Source: an uncultured Kiloniellales bacterium | Lineage (GTDB): Bacteria; Pseudomonadota; Alphaproteobacteria; Kiloniellales; JAKSDN01 | Direction of reading: 5' to 3' | Assembly (NCBI GenBank): GCA_937974415.1 | Contig: CALJXB010000155.1 | Location: 1 to 6,899 of the forward strand | DNA length: 6,899 nucleotides | Part shown: positions 1 through 5,985 of the stretch, in pieces | Layout: each line of letters starts with the position of its first letter | Numbering within the stretch: position 1 is the first letter of the stretch | The notes under the pieces: model-generated | The model's database searches: none | The model's input: the letters and a program-made list of their open reading frames with translations, nothing else | What the model was told of the DNA's origin: nothing | Program-made: the position numbers and the translations under genes

Positions 1-338
1 AAGGGGCAGCCTTCGACATGGTGCTTGCCTGCCCCTTCCACCCGGACGGAGAGCCGCCCTACAGCCGGGAGCATCCCTGCCGCAAGCCCCAGCCGGGCAT
101 GCTGCTGCGGGCGGCCGAGCGGCTCGGACTCGACCTGGGGACGTCCTGGGTGGTGGGCGATCGGGCCCGAGACCTCGAGGCTGGGCGAAGGGCGGGCTGT
201 GCCGGAGGTCTGCACGTTTTGACCGGGCACGGGCGCGCGGAGCGCGCAGGGGCGAAGCGCCTAATGTCGCCCAATTTCGACGTCCGTGTGGGGGAGAGCC
301 TGGCCGAGGCTCACACGTTGCCACTGTTTAGCCGTTGA
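1..338 (+). CDS. gmhB: D-glycero-D-manno-heptose 1,7-bisphosphate 7-phosphatase (GmhB), 3' part
   Basis: The reading frame is open from base 3 and continues out of the left edge, so the start is missing and ATG at 18 is internal. The 111 visible residues are the C-terminal half of a HAD-superfamily phosphatase. A Zn-loop-like CPFHPDG is followed by HPCRKPQPGM, whose Lys is HAD motif III, then WVVGDRARDLEAG, the GDxxxD motif IV that holds Mg2+. The order and spacing match GmhB, which removes the 7-phosphate of heptose bisphosphate in the cytoplasm during ADP-heptose synthesis for LPS core. In E. coli GmhB the zinc ligands are C-x-H and C-x-C; here the second pair reads H-P-C. A related histidinol-phosphatase-type HAD is possible but less likely. 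The stop is TGA at 336-338. Family call is firm; exact substrate is inferred. Confidence 0.85.
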   Translation, partial: GAAFDMVLACPFHPDGEPPYSREHPCRKPQPGMLLRAAERLGLDLGTSWVVGDRARDLEAGRRAGCAGGLHVLTGHGRAERAGAKRLMSPNFDVRVGESLAEAHTLPLFSR

Positions 339-345
339 TTGAGTC

Positions 346-369
346 ACCGGAAGCGAATGGCGCTCCGGT
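346..369 (+). terminator. hairpin after gmhB, no U-tract
   Basis: ACCGGA (346-351) pairs with TCCGGT (364-369). GCG (353-355) pairs with CGC (361-363) after a bulged A352, leaving loop AATGG. The hairpin starts 8 bases after the gmhB stop, so it is well placed as a transcript 3' end. No T run follows, so it may stabilise the 3' end or act with Rho rather than being an intrinsic terminator. Confidence 0.45.
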
Positions 370-429
370 CAGGACCTTAGCCTCCCTGGTTGCGATCCTT
401 CATGAATTGTTCGACCCCCTTCAGCCGCG

Positions 430-458
430 TTGACATGGCTGCGGGAGGGTGTCTCAAT
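430..458 (+). promoter_or_regulatory. possible sigma-70 promoter for the transporter operon
   Basis: A perfect TTGACA -35 box lies at 430-435. A 17-base spacer leads to CTCAAT at 453-458, a weak -10 (3 of 6 matches), followed by an AT-richer patch. Transcription would start near 465, giving a leader of roughly 370 bases. The palindrome GGACCGGTCC at 474-483 would lie just inside the transcript and could be an operator. Confidence 0.3.
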
Positions 459-540
459 GGTTTCATAAAAGAAGGACCGGTCCGGCGCCAGGCGCGTGCA
501 GGATTGGCCACGGCAGGACGGGAGTGAGGCTTGGAACGTT

Positions 541-571
541 TGGTCGGCGCGTCACGTGCCTGAGCCGACCA
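541..571. repeat. 8-bp dyad TGGTCGGC / GCCGACCA around CACGTG
   Basis: TGGTCGGC (541-548) and GCCGACCA (564-571) are perfect inverted copies separated by 15 bases. The centre holds the palindrome CACGTG (553-558), almost exactly on the dyad axis. Nested symmetry of this kind fits a dimeric operator. It could also fold as an RNA hairpin if the leader is transcribed from the upstream promoter candidate. Confidence 0.5.
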
Positions 572-702
572 TTGTGCCCGATCAGAAATTCGAACCCGAG
601 TCGAGGGCGACCCATGCTGGCCGGTCGAAGTGGTGCGGCGGCCGAGGTGGCCTCTTGGGGCGTGGGACCCGGAATTTGAGTCGAGCAAGAGTCCCTCACC
701 TT

Positions 703-731
703 CGGATCTGTGAAGACTTGGCGGATCCGCC
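703..731. repeat. 12-bp palindrome GGCGGATCCGCC with alternative hairpin
   Basis: Bases 720-731 form a perfect palindrome. CGGATC at 703-708 can instead pair with GATCCG at 724-729 across a 15-base loop, so the segment offers two mutually exclusive pairings. It lies about 100 bases before the binding-protein start. Role unknown; an operator or leader switch is possible. Confidence 0.4.
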
Positions 732-758
732 GTGTCCGGTGGGCCGGTCCATACGGTT

Positions 759-792
759 CCCCGAGGGGCCTCAAAGGTTCCCGAAGCGGGAA
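759..792 (+). repeat. two small hairpins just upstream of the binding-protein gene
   Basis: CCCC (759-762) and GGGG (765-768) are complementary around GA. TTCCCG (778-783) pairs with CGGGAA (787-792) around AAG. The near-repeats GGTTCCCCGA (755-764) and GGTTCCCGA (776-784) form their left arms. The second hairpin ends 26 bases before the Shine-Dalgarno sequence, so it may affect translation or mRNA stability. Confidence 0.35.
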
Positions 793-834
793 ACTCAACG
801 ACGAGATTGATTGGTGACAAGGGAGCCTTATGCA

Positions 835-1953
835 ATGGAAGCCAACGAACTGATGGATAAAATGACCTCCGGCAAGATGACCCGCCGGGAATTCAAGAAG
901 GCTTTGGCCGCAGTCGGCCTCGGCCTTTTTGCTGCCCCGCTGGCGTCGAGGCGAGGACTGGCTGCAACCGAGGACCACCCGGTGATCTTCACCTGGGAAG
1001 GCTACGAAGATCCGGGCATGCACGGATCCTATTTGAGCAAGCATGGCGAGAGTCCGAATTTCACCTTCTTCGGCGACGAAGAGGAGGCCTTTGCCAAGAT
1101 GCGGGCCGGCTTCACGCCCGATATTGTGATGCCCTGCTCCTACAAGGTCGCGATTTGGCGGGATGCCGGCATCATTCAGCCGATCGACGACTCACGCCTG
1201 AGCAACTTCGGCGACACCATCGAGAGTCTCAAGAACGTGCCCGATATGGTGGTCGACGGGAAGCGCTACTGGGTCTGCATGGATTGGGGCCAGACCTCGA
1301 TCATTTATCGCGAGGATATGGTGGACATCGAGGAGGAGTCCTGGGGCTTGATGTGGGACGAACGCTATCGCGGCCGCCTGTCGATGATGGACAGCCTGAT
1401 CGACGGCGTGATGGTGGCGGCCATTTATGGTGGCGCCAAGGACCCCTTCAACATGACCCCTGAGGAAGTAGACAGGACCAAAGAGCTGCTGCGTGAGCAG
1501 CTTCCGTTGCTGCGTTATTACTCAAGCAGCCCGACCGACATTCAAAATGCTTTAGCGTCCGGAGAGGTAGTGGCCGCCGTGGGATGGAACGACGCCTACT
1601 CGGCCCTCAAGGCGGAAGGGATCCCCGTGAAGTTCATGGAGCCTAAGGAGGGCGCCATGACCTGGACCTGCGGTATAAGCCTCATGGCGGAAGGCGATGC
1701 CTCTAAGCTGGACAAGGCCTATGACATCATCGATGCGCTGATTTCGCCAGAGGCCGGTGCGTGGGAGATTACCGAGTTCGGATACGGGCATGCCAATCGC
1801 AAGGCTTTCGATTTGGTGGACGATGCGACCTTGGCGGATCGCGGCCTGACAAGGAATCCGGAGGATCGCCTCAACTCCGGTATTTTCCAGGAGCCGATTG
1901 GCAACGAACCGGAGCTCCAAAACATGTTCGAGGAGGTCAAGACCGGGGCCTAG
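835..1953 (+). CDS. PotD/PotF-family ABC transporter substrate-binding protein with Tat signal
   Basis: This 372-residue periplasmic binding protein captures substrate for the permease genes that follow. ATG at 835 is preferred because AAGGGAG (819-825) lies 9 bases upstream; an in-frame TTG at 811 has no comparable site. The N-terminus carries a twin-arginine motif, TRREFKK (residues 16-22), then a hydrophobic Ala/Leu/Gly stretch (23-37) and a probable cleavage near A44, so folded export by Tat is likely. The mature part begins FTWEGY, matching the W-x-x-Y aromatic pair of PotD. VGWNDAY (W251) and AMTWTCG (W277, C279) correspond by my manual alignment to the PotD segments holding W229 and W255-x-D257, with Asp replaced by Cys. 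Family and role are firm; substrate is uncertain (polyamine, opine or another amine). Confidence 0.85.
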   Translation: MEANELMDKMTSGKMTRREFKKALAAVGLGLFAAPLASRRGLAATEDHPVIFTWEGYEDPGMHGSYLSKHGESPNFTFFGDEEEAFAKMRAGFTPDIVMPCSYKVAIWRDAGIIQPIDDSRLSNFGDTIESLKNVPDMVVDGKRYWVCMDWGQTSIIYREDMVDIEEESWGLMWDERYRGRLSMMDSLIDGVMVAAIYGGAKDPFNMTPEEVDRTKELLREQLPLLRYYSSSPTDIQNALASGEVVAAVGWNDAYSALKAEGIPVKFMEPKEGAMTWTCGISLMAEGDASKLDKAYDIIDALISPEAGAWEITEFGYGHANRKAFDLVDDATLADRGLTRNPEDRLNSGIFQEPIGNEPELQNMFEEVKTGA

Positions 1954-1971
1954 GGGCCGATCGATAGCTTG

Positions 1972-2015
1972 GACCGCGCCGCCCGGCGCCCTCCTCTAGA
2001 GCCGGGCGGCCGGTC
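1972..2015 (+). terminator. very stable intercistronic hairpin between binding-protein and permease genes
   Basis: GCCGCCCGGC (1978-1987) pairs perfectly with GCCGGGCGGC (2001-2010). The stem extends through GACCG (1972-1976) with CGGTC (2011-2015) after one bulged C1977: 15 bp in all, with a 13-base loop. No T run follows. It starts 18 bases after the binding-protein stop, where such structures typically protect the upstream mRNA 3' end or partly terminate, so that the binding protein outnumbers the membrane subunits. Confidence 0.6.
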
Positions 2016-2061
2016 ACTGACGAGGCCGAACAGGGACGGGGGGCCGGTGGCATTGACGAGG

Positions 2062-2078
2062 GCGAGGCTTTTCCTCGC
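2062..2078 (+). repeat. small hairpin before the first permease gene
   Basis: GCGAGG (2062-2067) and CCTCGC (2073-2078) form a perfect 6-bp stem around loop CTTTT. It ends 18 bases before the Shine-Dalgarno sequence of the permease at 2111. TGACGAGG occurs at 2018-2025 and again at 2054-2061, just before this hairpin. I found no convincing promoter in the gap 1954-2110. Confidence 0.35.
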
Positions 2079-2110
2079 ACGGCGAGATTACGGCACAAGG
2101 GGGTAATGCC

Positions 2111-3046
2111 GTGGCTGAACGTGCCGAAGTGTCGGCGGCGCGCCTGGAAGCGCCGCGACTTGGATTGGTTGACCGTATCCGCGCGGCGGCCATGCGCCAC
2201 GAACCAATCCGCGGCTATGCGCTCTTGTCGCCGACCATGGTGTGGATGCTGGTCGCTTTGGCGGTCCCGCTCGCGATCCTGGTGACGCTCAGCTTCTGGA
2301 CCCAGAATTATCTCGACTTCGACCGTACCTTCAGCTTCAACAACTATATCGTTTACTTCGAAAAACCCATTTACCTCAAGCTGTTGATCAAGTCGGTCAA
2401 GATCTCCGGGGCGGTCACCCTGGCGACTGTGCTGCTGGCCTATCCGGCGGCCTATTTCATTGCCTTCAAGGTGAAGAAGAACAAGCTGATGTGGCTGATT
2501 CTGATCACCGTCCCGTTCTGGACCAGCTACCTGCTGCGGGTCTTTGCCTGGAAGGTGGTGCTCGGCTTCAACGGCGTGATCAACTCCGGCCTGATAACGC
2601 TGGGAGTCATCGACGCGCCTCTGGAATTCATTCTCTACAACCCGACGGCCGTGGTCATTACCCTGGCGCACGCCTGGGCAGCCTTTGCCATCCTGCCGAT
2701 CTACGTGTCCCTGGAGAAGATCGATCGCTCGCTGCTGGAGGCCGCGGCCGACCTGGGCGAGGGTCCGATCATGAGTTTCCTGCGAGTGACGCTCCCGCTT
2801 TCGATGCCGGGCATCATCGCGTCCAGCCTGTTGGTCTTCATTCCCACCACCGGCGACTACGTGACGCCGAACCTGGTCGGCGGGCCGACGGGAATTATGA
2901 TCGGCAATATCGTCGCCTCGCTGTTCGGCAAGGCGAACAATTGGCCCTTGGGCGCGGCGACGGCGGTCATGTCGATGTTCTTCATCACGCTTGTGGTCTG
3001 CGCCTTCCTCTGGTTCACCAAACAGGTGAGGGAGCGCGTGGCATGA
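2111..3046 (+). CDS. potB: PotB/PotH-type ABC transporter permease
   Basis: This 311-residue inner-membrane subunit forms half of the importer channel. GTG at 2111 is chosen because AAGGGGG (2097-2103) lies 7 bases upstream; the nearby ATG at 2106 is out of frame. About six membrane segments are visible, near residues 43-62, 97-119, 126-146, 179-199, 234-252 and 279-302, after a charged 36-residue cytoplasmic N-terminus. The EAA loop that docks on the ATPase is clear: EAAADLGEGP (210-219) continuing to LPLSMPG. Length and topology match PotB/PotH. The stop codon overlaps the start of the next permease by 4 bases (ATGA), which implies translational coupling. Substrate follows from the binding protein and is not shown by this subunit. 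Confidence 0.88.
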   Translation: MAERAEVSAARLEAPRLGLVDRIRAAAMRHEPIRGYALLSPTMVWMLVALAVPLAILVTLSFWTQNYLDFDRTFSFNNYIVYFEKPIYLKLLIKSVKISGAVTLATVLLAYPAAYFIAFKVKKNKLMWLILITVPFWTSYLLRVFAWKVVLGFNGVINSGLITLGVIDAPLEFILYNPTAVVITLAHAWAAFAILPIYVSLEKIDRSLLEAAADLGEGPIMSFLRVTLPLSMPGIIASSLLVFIPTTGDYVTPNLVGGPTGIMIGNIVASLFGKANNWPLGAATAVMSMFFITLVVCAFLWFTKQVRERVA

Positions 3047-3858
3047 GCGCCTCCTGGACCCAGAAAAGGGACCGCTTCGGCGGGCTGGGCGTCTACACGG
3101 TCATCTATCTCGCTTTCATCTATGGACCGGTGCTCGTGCTGCCCATCTTCTCCTTCAACGATTCCATCTATGTCGCCTTCCCGCTGAAGGGCTTCACGTT
3201 CCAGTGGTACGAGGACATGATCAACAATCCCGGCATGCTGGCCGCCCTGATGAACAGCCTCAAGGTCGGCGGGACGGTCGCCGTCTTGAGCACCATCCTC
3301 GGCACCTTGGCAGCGAAAGCGGTGACCCGCTACCGTATGCCCGGCCGCGGCCCGGTGGTCGGCTTCATCATGCTGCCGCTGGTCATCCCCGAGATCATCA
3401 TGGGGATCGCCTTGCTGGTGATGGCCAGCACTGGCGGTATCCCCTTGTCCCTCCTCACCATCGGCGTCGGACACATGCTACTGTGTGTACCTTTCGCTAT
3501 GGTGATAATGATCTCGCGCCTCGAAGGGTTCGACAAAAGCCTGGAAGAGGCCGGTCTCGATCTGGGCGAGACTCCCTGGTGTGTGTTCTGGCGGGTGACC
3601 TTCCCGCTGGTCCTGCCGGGTTTGGTTGCCAGTCTGATGCTGACCTTCACGATCTCCTTCGACGAATTCATCCTGGCGTTTTTCCTGGCGGGCACCGACG
3701 TGACCCTGCCGGTCTTCATATGGAGCCAGTTGCGCTTTCCGCAGAAATTGCCGGGCGTGTTGGCCTTGGGGGCGACGATCCTGACCGTCACCTTCATCAT
3801 GATCACCTTCGCCGAATGGTTCAGGCAGCGGGGCGATCAGTTGCGTAAAGTGAGTTAG
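3043..3858 (+). CDS. potC: PotC/PotI-type ABC transporter permease
   Basis: This 271-residue partner permease completes the channel. ATG at 3043 overlaps the TGA of the preceding gene, and AGGTGAGGGAG (3024-3034) supplies a ribosome site. The frame is open far upstream, but that part is only a shadow of the first permease. Six membrane segments appear near residues 16-38, 75-93, 105-127, 137-157, 190-213 and 238-259. The EAA loop reads EEAGLDLGETP (168-178) and runs on to FPLVLPG. The segment GPVLVLPIFSFN is typical of PotC-type subunits. The stop TAG (3856-3858) overlaps the Shine-Dalgarno sequence of the ATPase gene, so the three genes are tightly coupled. Confidence 0.88.
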   Translation: MSASWTQKRDRFGGLGVYTVIYLAFIYGPVLVLPIFSFNDSIYVAFPLKGFTFQWYEDMINNPGMLAALMNSLKVGGTVAVLSTILGTLAAKAVTRYRMPGRGPVVGFIMLPLVIPEIIMGIALLVMASTGGIPLSLLTIGVGHMLLCVPFAMVIMISRLEGFDKSLEEAGLDLGETPWCVFWRVTFPLVLPGLVASLMLTFTISFDEFILAFFLAGTDVTLPVFIWSQLRFPQKLPGVLALGATILTVTFIMITFAEWFRQRGDQLRKVS

Positions 3859-3872
3859 GGGGAGTCGTAGGC

Positions 3873-4973
3873 GTGAGCGACGAGCACATTATCTCGATCC
3901 AAGGGGTTTCCAAGGAGTTCGCCGGCGTCAAGGCGGTCAACGACGTGGACCTCGGCATCCGCCGCGGTGAGTTCTTCTCCCTTTTGGGGCCCTCGGGATG
4001 CGGCAAGACCACCTTGCTCAGGATGCTGGCCGGGTTTGAGTCGCCGACCCGCGGCGAGATCTTCATCGACGAGCAGGCCATGTCGGCGATCCCGCCGCAC
4101 CAGCGCCCGGTCAACATGGTGTTCCAGAGCTACGCCATCTTCCCTCACCTGGACGTGCGCGGGAACATCGCCTTCGGCATGCGCAAGTCCGGCCTCTCCA
4201 AGTCGGAGGTCAACGCGCGGGTCGAGGAGATGCTGGAGATGATCAAGCTGCCCGGCTATGCCAGCCGCGGCGCCACCCAGCTGTCTGGCGGCGAACGCCA
4301 ACGCGTGGCGCTGGCCCGCGCCCTCATCAAGGAGCCGAAGGTCCTCTTGCTGGACGAGCCCTTGGGGGCGCTGGACAAGAAGCTGAGGGAGCAGATGCAG
4401 CTCGAGCTCAGGGCGCTGCAGAAGCGCGTCGGCATCACCTTCGTCTTCGTGACCCACGACCAGGAAGAGGCGCTCACCATGTCGGACCGGGTGGCGGTCA
4501 TGTCGAAGGGCCGGGTGCTGCAGGTCGAGGGGCCCATGGGCCTCTACGAGCGGCCGACGACGCGCTTCGTCGCCGACTTCATCGGCACCATGAACTTCTT
4601 CGGCGGCACCGTGCGGGAGGCCGCCAACGGCACGGCAAGCATCGATGCGGGCCCCTTGGGCCAGGTGCGGGCCGCGACCCAAGACGAGGCCTTTACGGTG
4701 GGCGCCGAGATCGTTGTCGCCATTCGCCCGGAAAAGCTGCGGCTGACCTTCGAGGCGCCGGGTCCGGCGGTGAACGTGGCCGAGGGCCGGATGGGGCCGG
4801 CCGCCTATCTCGGCGACCGCTCCCACCTTTACGTCCATCTCACCGGCCGCGACGAGCCGGTGGCCGTCGCCATGCAGAACGAGGGCCGCTCGGCCGTCGG
4901 CATCGACCAGACCGACCAGCCGGTCTGGCTCTCCTGGGCCGACGACGCGATCGTGCTGCTGCCTGACGAATAA
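3873..4973 (+). CDS. potA: PotA-type ABC transporter ATP-binding protein
   Basis: This 366-residue cytoplasmic ATPase powers the importer. GTG at 3873 has AGGGGGAG (3857-3864) 8 bases upstream, overlapping the preceding stop. All nucleotide-binding motifs are intact: Walker A GPSGCGKTT (39-47), Q-loop Q85 in FQSYAIFPH, signature LSGGERQRV (137-145), Walker B LLLDEP (158-163), D-loop GALD (165-168) and switch His195 in VTHD. The C-terminal region from about residue 240, including AIRPEKLRL, is the TOBE-type domain of the MalK/PotA/CysA group. Length is normal for PotA. Position after two permeases and a PotD-like protein assigns it to this transporter. No truncation or missing catalytic residue is seen. 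Substrate specificity cannot be read from this subunit. Confidence 0.9.
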   Translation: MSDEHIISIQGVSKEFAGVKAVNDVDLGIRRGEFFSLLGPSGCGKTTLLRMLAGFESPTRGEIFIDEQAMSAIPPHQRPVNMVFQSYAIFPHLDVRGNIAFGMRKSGLSKSEVNARVEEMLEMIKLPGYASRGATQLSGGERQRVALARALIKEPKVLLLDEPLGALDKKLREQMQLELRALQKRVGITFVFVTHDQEEALTMSDRVAVMSKGRVLQVEGPMGLYERPTTRFVADFIGTMNFFGGTVREAANGTASIDAGPLGQVRAATQDEAFTVGAEIVVAIRPEKLRLTFEAPGPAVNVAEGRMGPAAYLGDRSHLYVHLTGRDEPVAVAMQNEGRSAVGIDQTDQPVWLSWADDAIVLLPDE

Positions 4974-4990
4974 GGCGCCGTGCTGGTGCC
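4974..4990 (+). terminator. weak hairpin at the end of the transporter operon
   Basis: GGCGCC (4974-4979), directly after the TAA stop, pairs with GGTGCC (4985-4990), including one G-U pair, around loop GTGCT. No T run follows. It could mark the operon 3' end, probably with Rho. The regulator downstream appears to have its own promoter. Confidence 0.3.
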
Positions 4991-5003
4991 GTCGAGGGCG
5001 CTG

Positions 5004-5081
5004 GTCCCCAAAACCGCGACAGAACGGTGTATACTCTCCTGGGTGTAGGTAGGCCGCCCTGGTGGGTTGGATTTTGGGGAC
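5004..5081 (+). promoter_or_regulatory. promoter of the regulator gene flanked by a 10-bp inverted repeat
   Basis: TATACT (5030-5035) is a good -10 box. The matching -35 position (5007-5012) has no TTGACA-like sequence; it lies instead inside GTCCCCAAAA (5004-5013). The exact inverse, TTTTGGGGAC (5072-5081), lies 58 bases further on, against the GGAGG ribosome site (5082-5086). A missing -35 covered by a dyad arm suggests a promoter controlled by a bound protein, possibly the regulator itself. The sequence shows the repeat and the -10; the autoregulation is inferred. Confidence 0.5.
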
Positions 5082-5099
5082 GGAGGTCGAGAGCGAGAC

Positions 5100-5867
5100 A
5101 TGGCGCTGGCACAGGTAGGCGGCGCGGAGCGCGGTGGCCGGGTGATCCTCGCGCTCGAAGATCGGCTGTTGCGCGAGTCGCTGGCCATGGCCCTCGCCGA
5201 GGAGGGCTTTCGGATCGTGGAGTTCGACAACGCGGACGCCGCCCTCGGCCATATCGAGGCGGGCGCCCTGGTCGACGCCCTAATCGTCAATGACAAGGCT
5301 GATGCCAGGACGTCCGAGGGCGGCGAAGACCCGCGGGCTCGGCTTCGGGCGGCGCGCTGTGCCAGCCCGGTCTATGTCCTGAGCGCCCGCGGCGACGCCC
5401 GCGACTCGTCGGAGGCATGGGGTGCGGTTGGCGTCATCGACTTGGCCCAGCCTTTCGCGAGCCTGAGGCGGCACCTGACGAACGCGATCCGGGCGGGCGC
5501 CCTGATCGGCGAGGCGGGCTGCCTCGAAACCGGGCGCAGCCAAGGCCCCTTGGTCTTCGACGCCGAGGGAACGCAGGTCTCCTGGAAAGACAACTACTTG
5601 GACCTCAGCCTGCCGGAGCGGGCGCTGCTCTCCGGCTTGGTGGCGGCGCCGGGCCCCGGTCTGACCTACCAGCGGGCCCGGTCCATTCTATCCGGGCTCG
5701 AGGGCCGTCAGAGCGATGACAGTCCGGAGCGGGTTAAGTCGCTGGTCCGGCGCCTCAGGAAGAAGTTCCGCGAGGTCGACCCGGACTTCGACCGCATCGT
5801 CTTCGTGCCGGGCTGCGGCTACGGCTGGCGCGGCCGCGAGGCCCCCACGCGCCGAACTTCGCGATGA
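5100..5867 (+). CDS. orphan OmpR/ChvI-like response regulator with degenerate receiver
   Basis: This is a 255-residue cytoplasmic DNA-binding regulator. ATG at 5100 is the likely start, with GGAGG (5082-5086) at a rather long 13-base spacing; TTG at 5067 is an alternative. Residues 14-130 follow the receiver fold: RVILALEDR with acidic pair E20-D21, helix LRESLAMALAEEGF, SPVYVLSARGD with S95, and GVIDLAQPF at the last strand. The conserved Lys before Pro-Phe is Gln117. The phosphoacceptor strand reads DALIVND, placing Asn64 at the usual Asp position with Asp65 next to it. Residues about 150-245 are a winged helix ending RLRKKFREVDPDFDRI and GCGYGWR, close to ChvI/PhoB-type effectors. No histidine kinase is nearby. 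Family is firm; targets are unknown. Confidence 0.82.
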   Translation: MALAQVGGAERGGRVILALEDRLLRESLAMALAEEGFRIVEFDNADAALGHIEAGALVDALIVNDKADARTSEGGEDPRARLRAARCASPVYVLSARGDARDSSEAWGAVGVIDLAQPFASLRRHLTNAIRAGALIGEAGCLETGRSQGPLVFDAEGTQVSWKDNYLDLSLPERALLSGLVAAPGPGLTYQRARSILSGLEGRQSDDSPERVKSLVRRLRKKFREVDPDFDRIVFVPGCGYGWRGREAPTRRTSR

Positions 5868-5932
5868 CGCTGCTCTTAAGCAATCGATTCTGTGAGACTT
5901 GGCGCGAGGCTTGAGGCCTGAACGGAGCGGGA

Positions 5933-5963
5933 GCCGTCCGACAGGTCGGACGGCCCCTCTTTT
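5933..5963 (+). terminator. intrinsic terminator of the regulator gene
   Basis: GCCGTCCGA (5933-5941) pairs perfectly with TCGGACGGC (5946-5954) around loop CAGG, followed by CCCTCTTTT (5955-5963). A 9-bp G+C-rich stem with a short T run is a classic Rho-independent terminator. It lies 65 bases after the regulator stop and separates that gene from the RNA candidate and ParA. The complementary strand has no T run, so it acts rightward only. Confidence 0.85.
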
Positions 5964-5964
5964 G

Positions 5965-5985
5965 CTGAGCTCTCTCTTTGCTCAG
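5965..5985. repeat. 6-bp inverted repeat CTGAGC / GCTCAG directly after the terminator
   Basis: CTGAGC (5965-5970) and GCTCAG (5980-5985) are perfect inverted copies around the pyrimidine loop TCTCTCTTT. It directly follows the terminator T run and abuts the 5' side of the RNA candidate. It may be an operator for that RNA, a backup terminator stem, or chance. Confidence 0.35.

Larger units (their letters stand above)
339..834. other. gene-free leader and promoter region of the transporter operon
   Basis: No open frame here on either strand looks like a protein: the frames are short or Arg/Pro/Ser-rich, lack plausible ribosome binding sites, or are antisense. The stretch does carry a possible promoter (430-458), a 10-bp palindrome GGACCGGTCC (474-483), an 8-bp dyad around CACGTG (541-571), a 12-bp palindrome (720-731) and two small hairpins just before the binding-protein gene. 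GAGTCGAG occurs twice, at 598-605 and 678-685. Its length and dyad content suggest regulated transcription or a structured 5' leader. This is inference; no known riboswitch class was recognised. Confidence 0.5.

Noticed and set aside
589..597. tRNA T-loop-like TTCGAACCC
   Set aside because: No complementary 5-bp T-stem, acceptor stem or anticodon arm can be built around it on either strand.
463..1044. 193-codon minus-strand open frame over the leader and the signal-peptide region
   Set aside because: No domain, no convincing ribosome site, and it overlaps the real binding-protein start.
2053..2058. TTGACG as an internal promoter before the first permease
   Set aside because: No -10-like sequence lies 16-18 bases downstream.
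2242..3042. Long upstream extension of the second permease frame
   Set aside because: This part is an out-of-frame shadow of the first permease; the real start is the ATG at 3043 in the ATGA overlap.
3855..5252. 465-codon open frame on the minus strand across potA
   Set aside because: It is antisense to a gene with every ABC ATPase motif. Its translation is rich in His, Arg, Gly and Asp with no recognisable domain, as expected from high-GC third-position bias.
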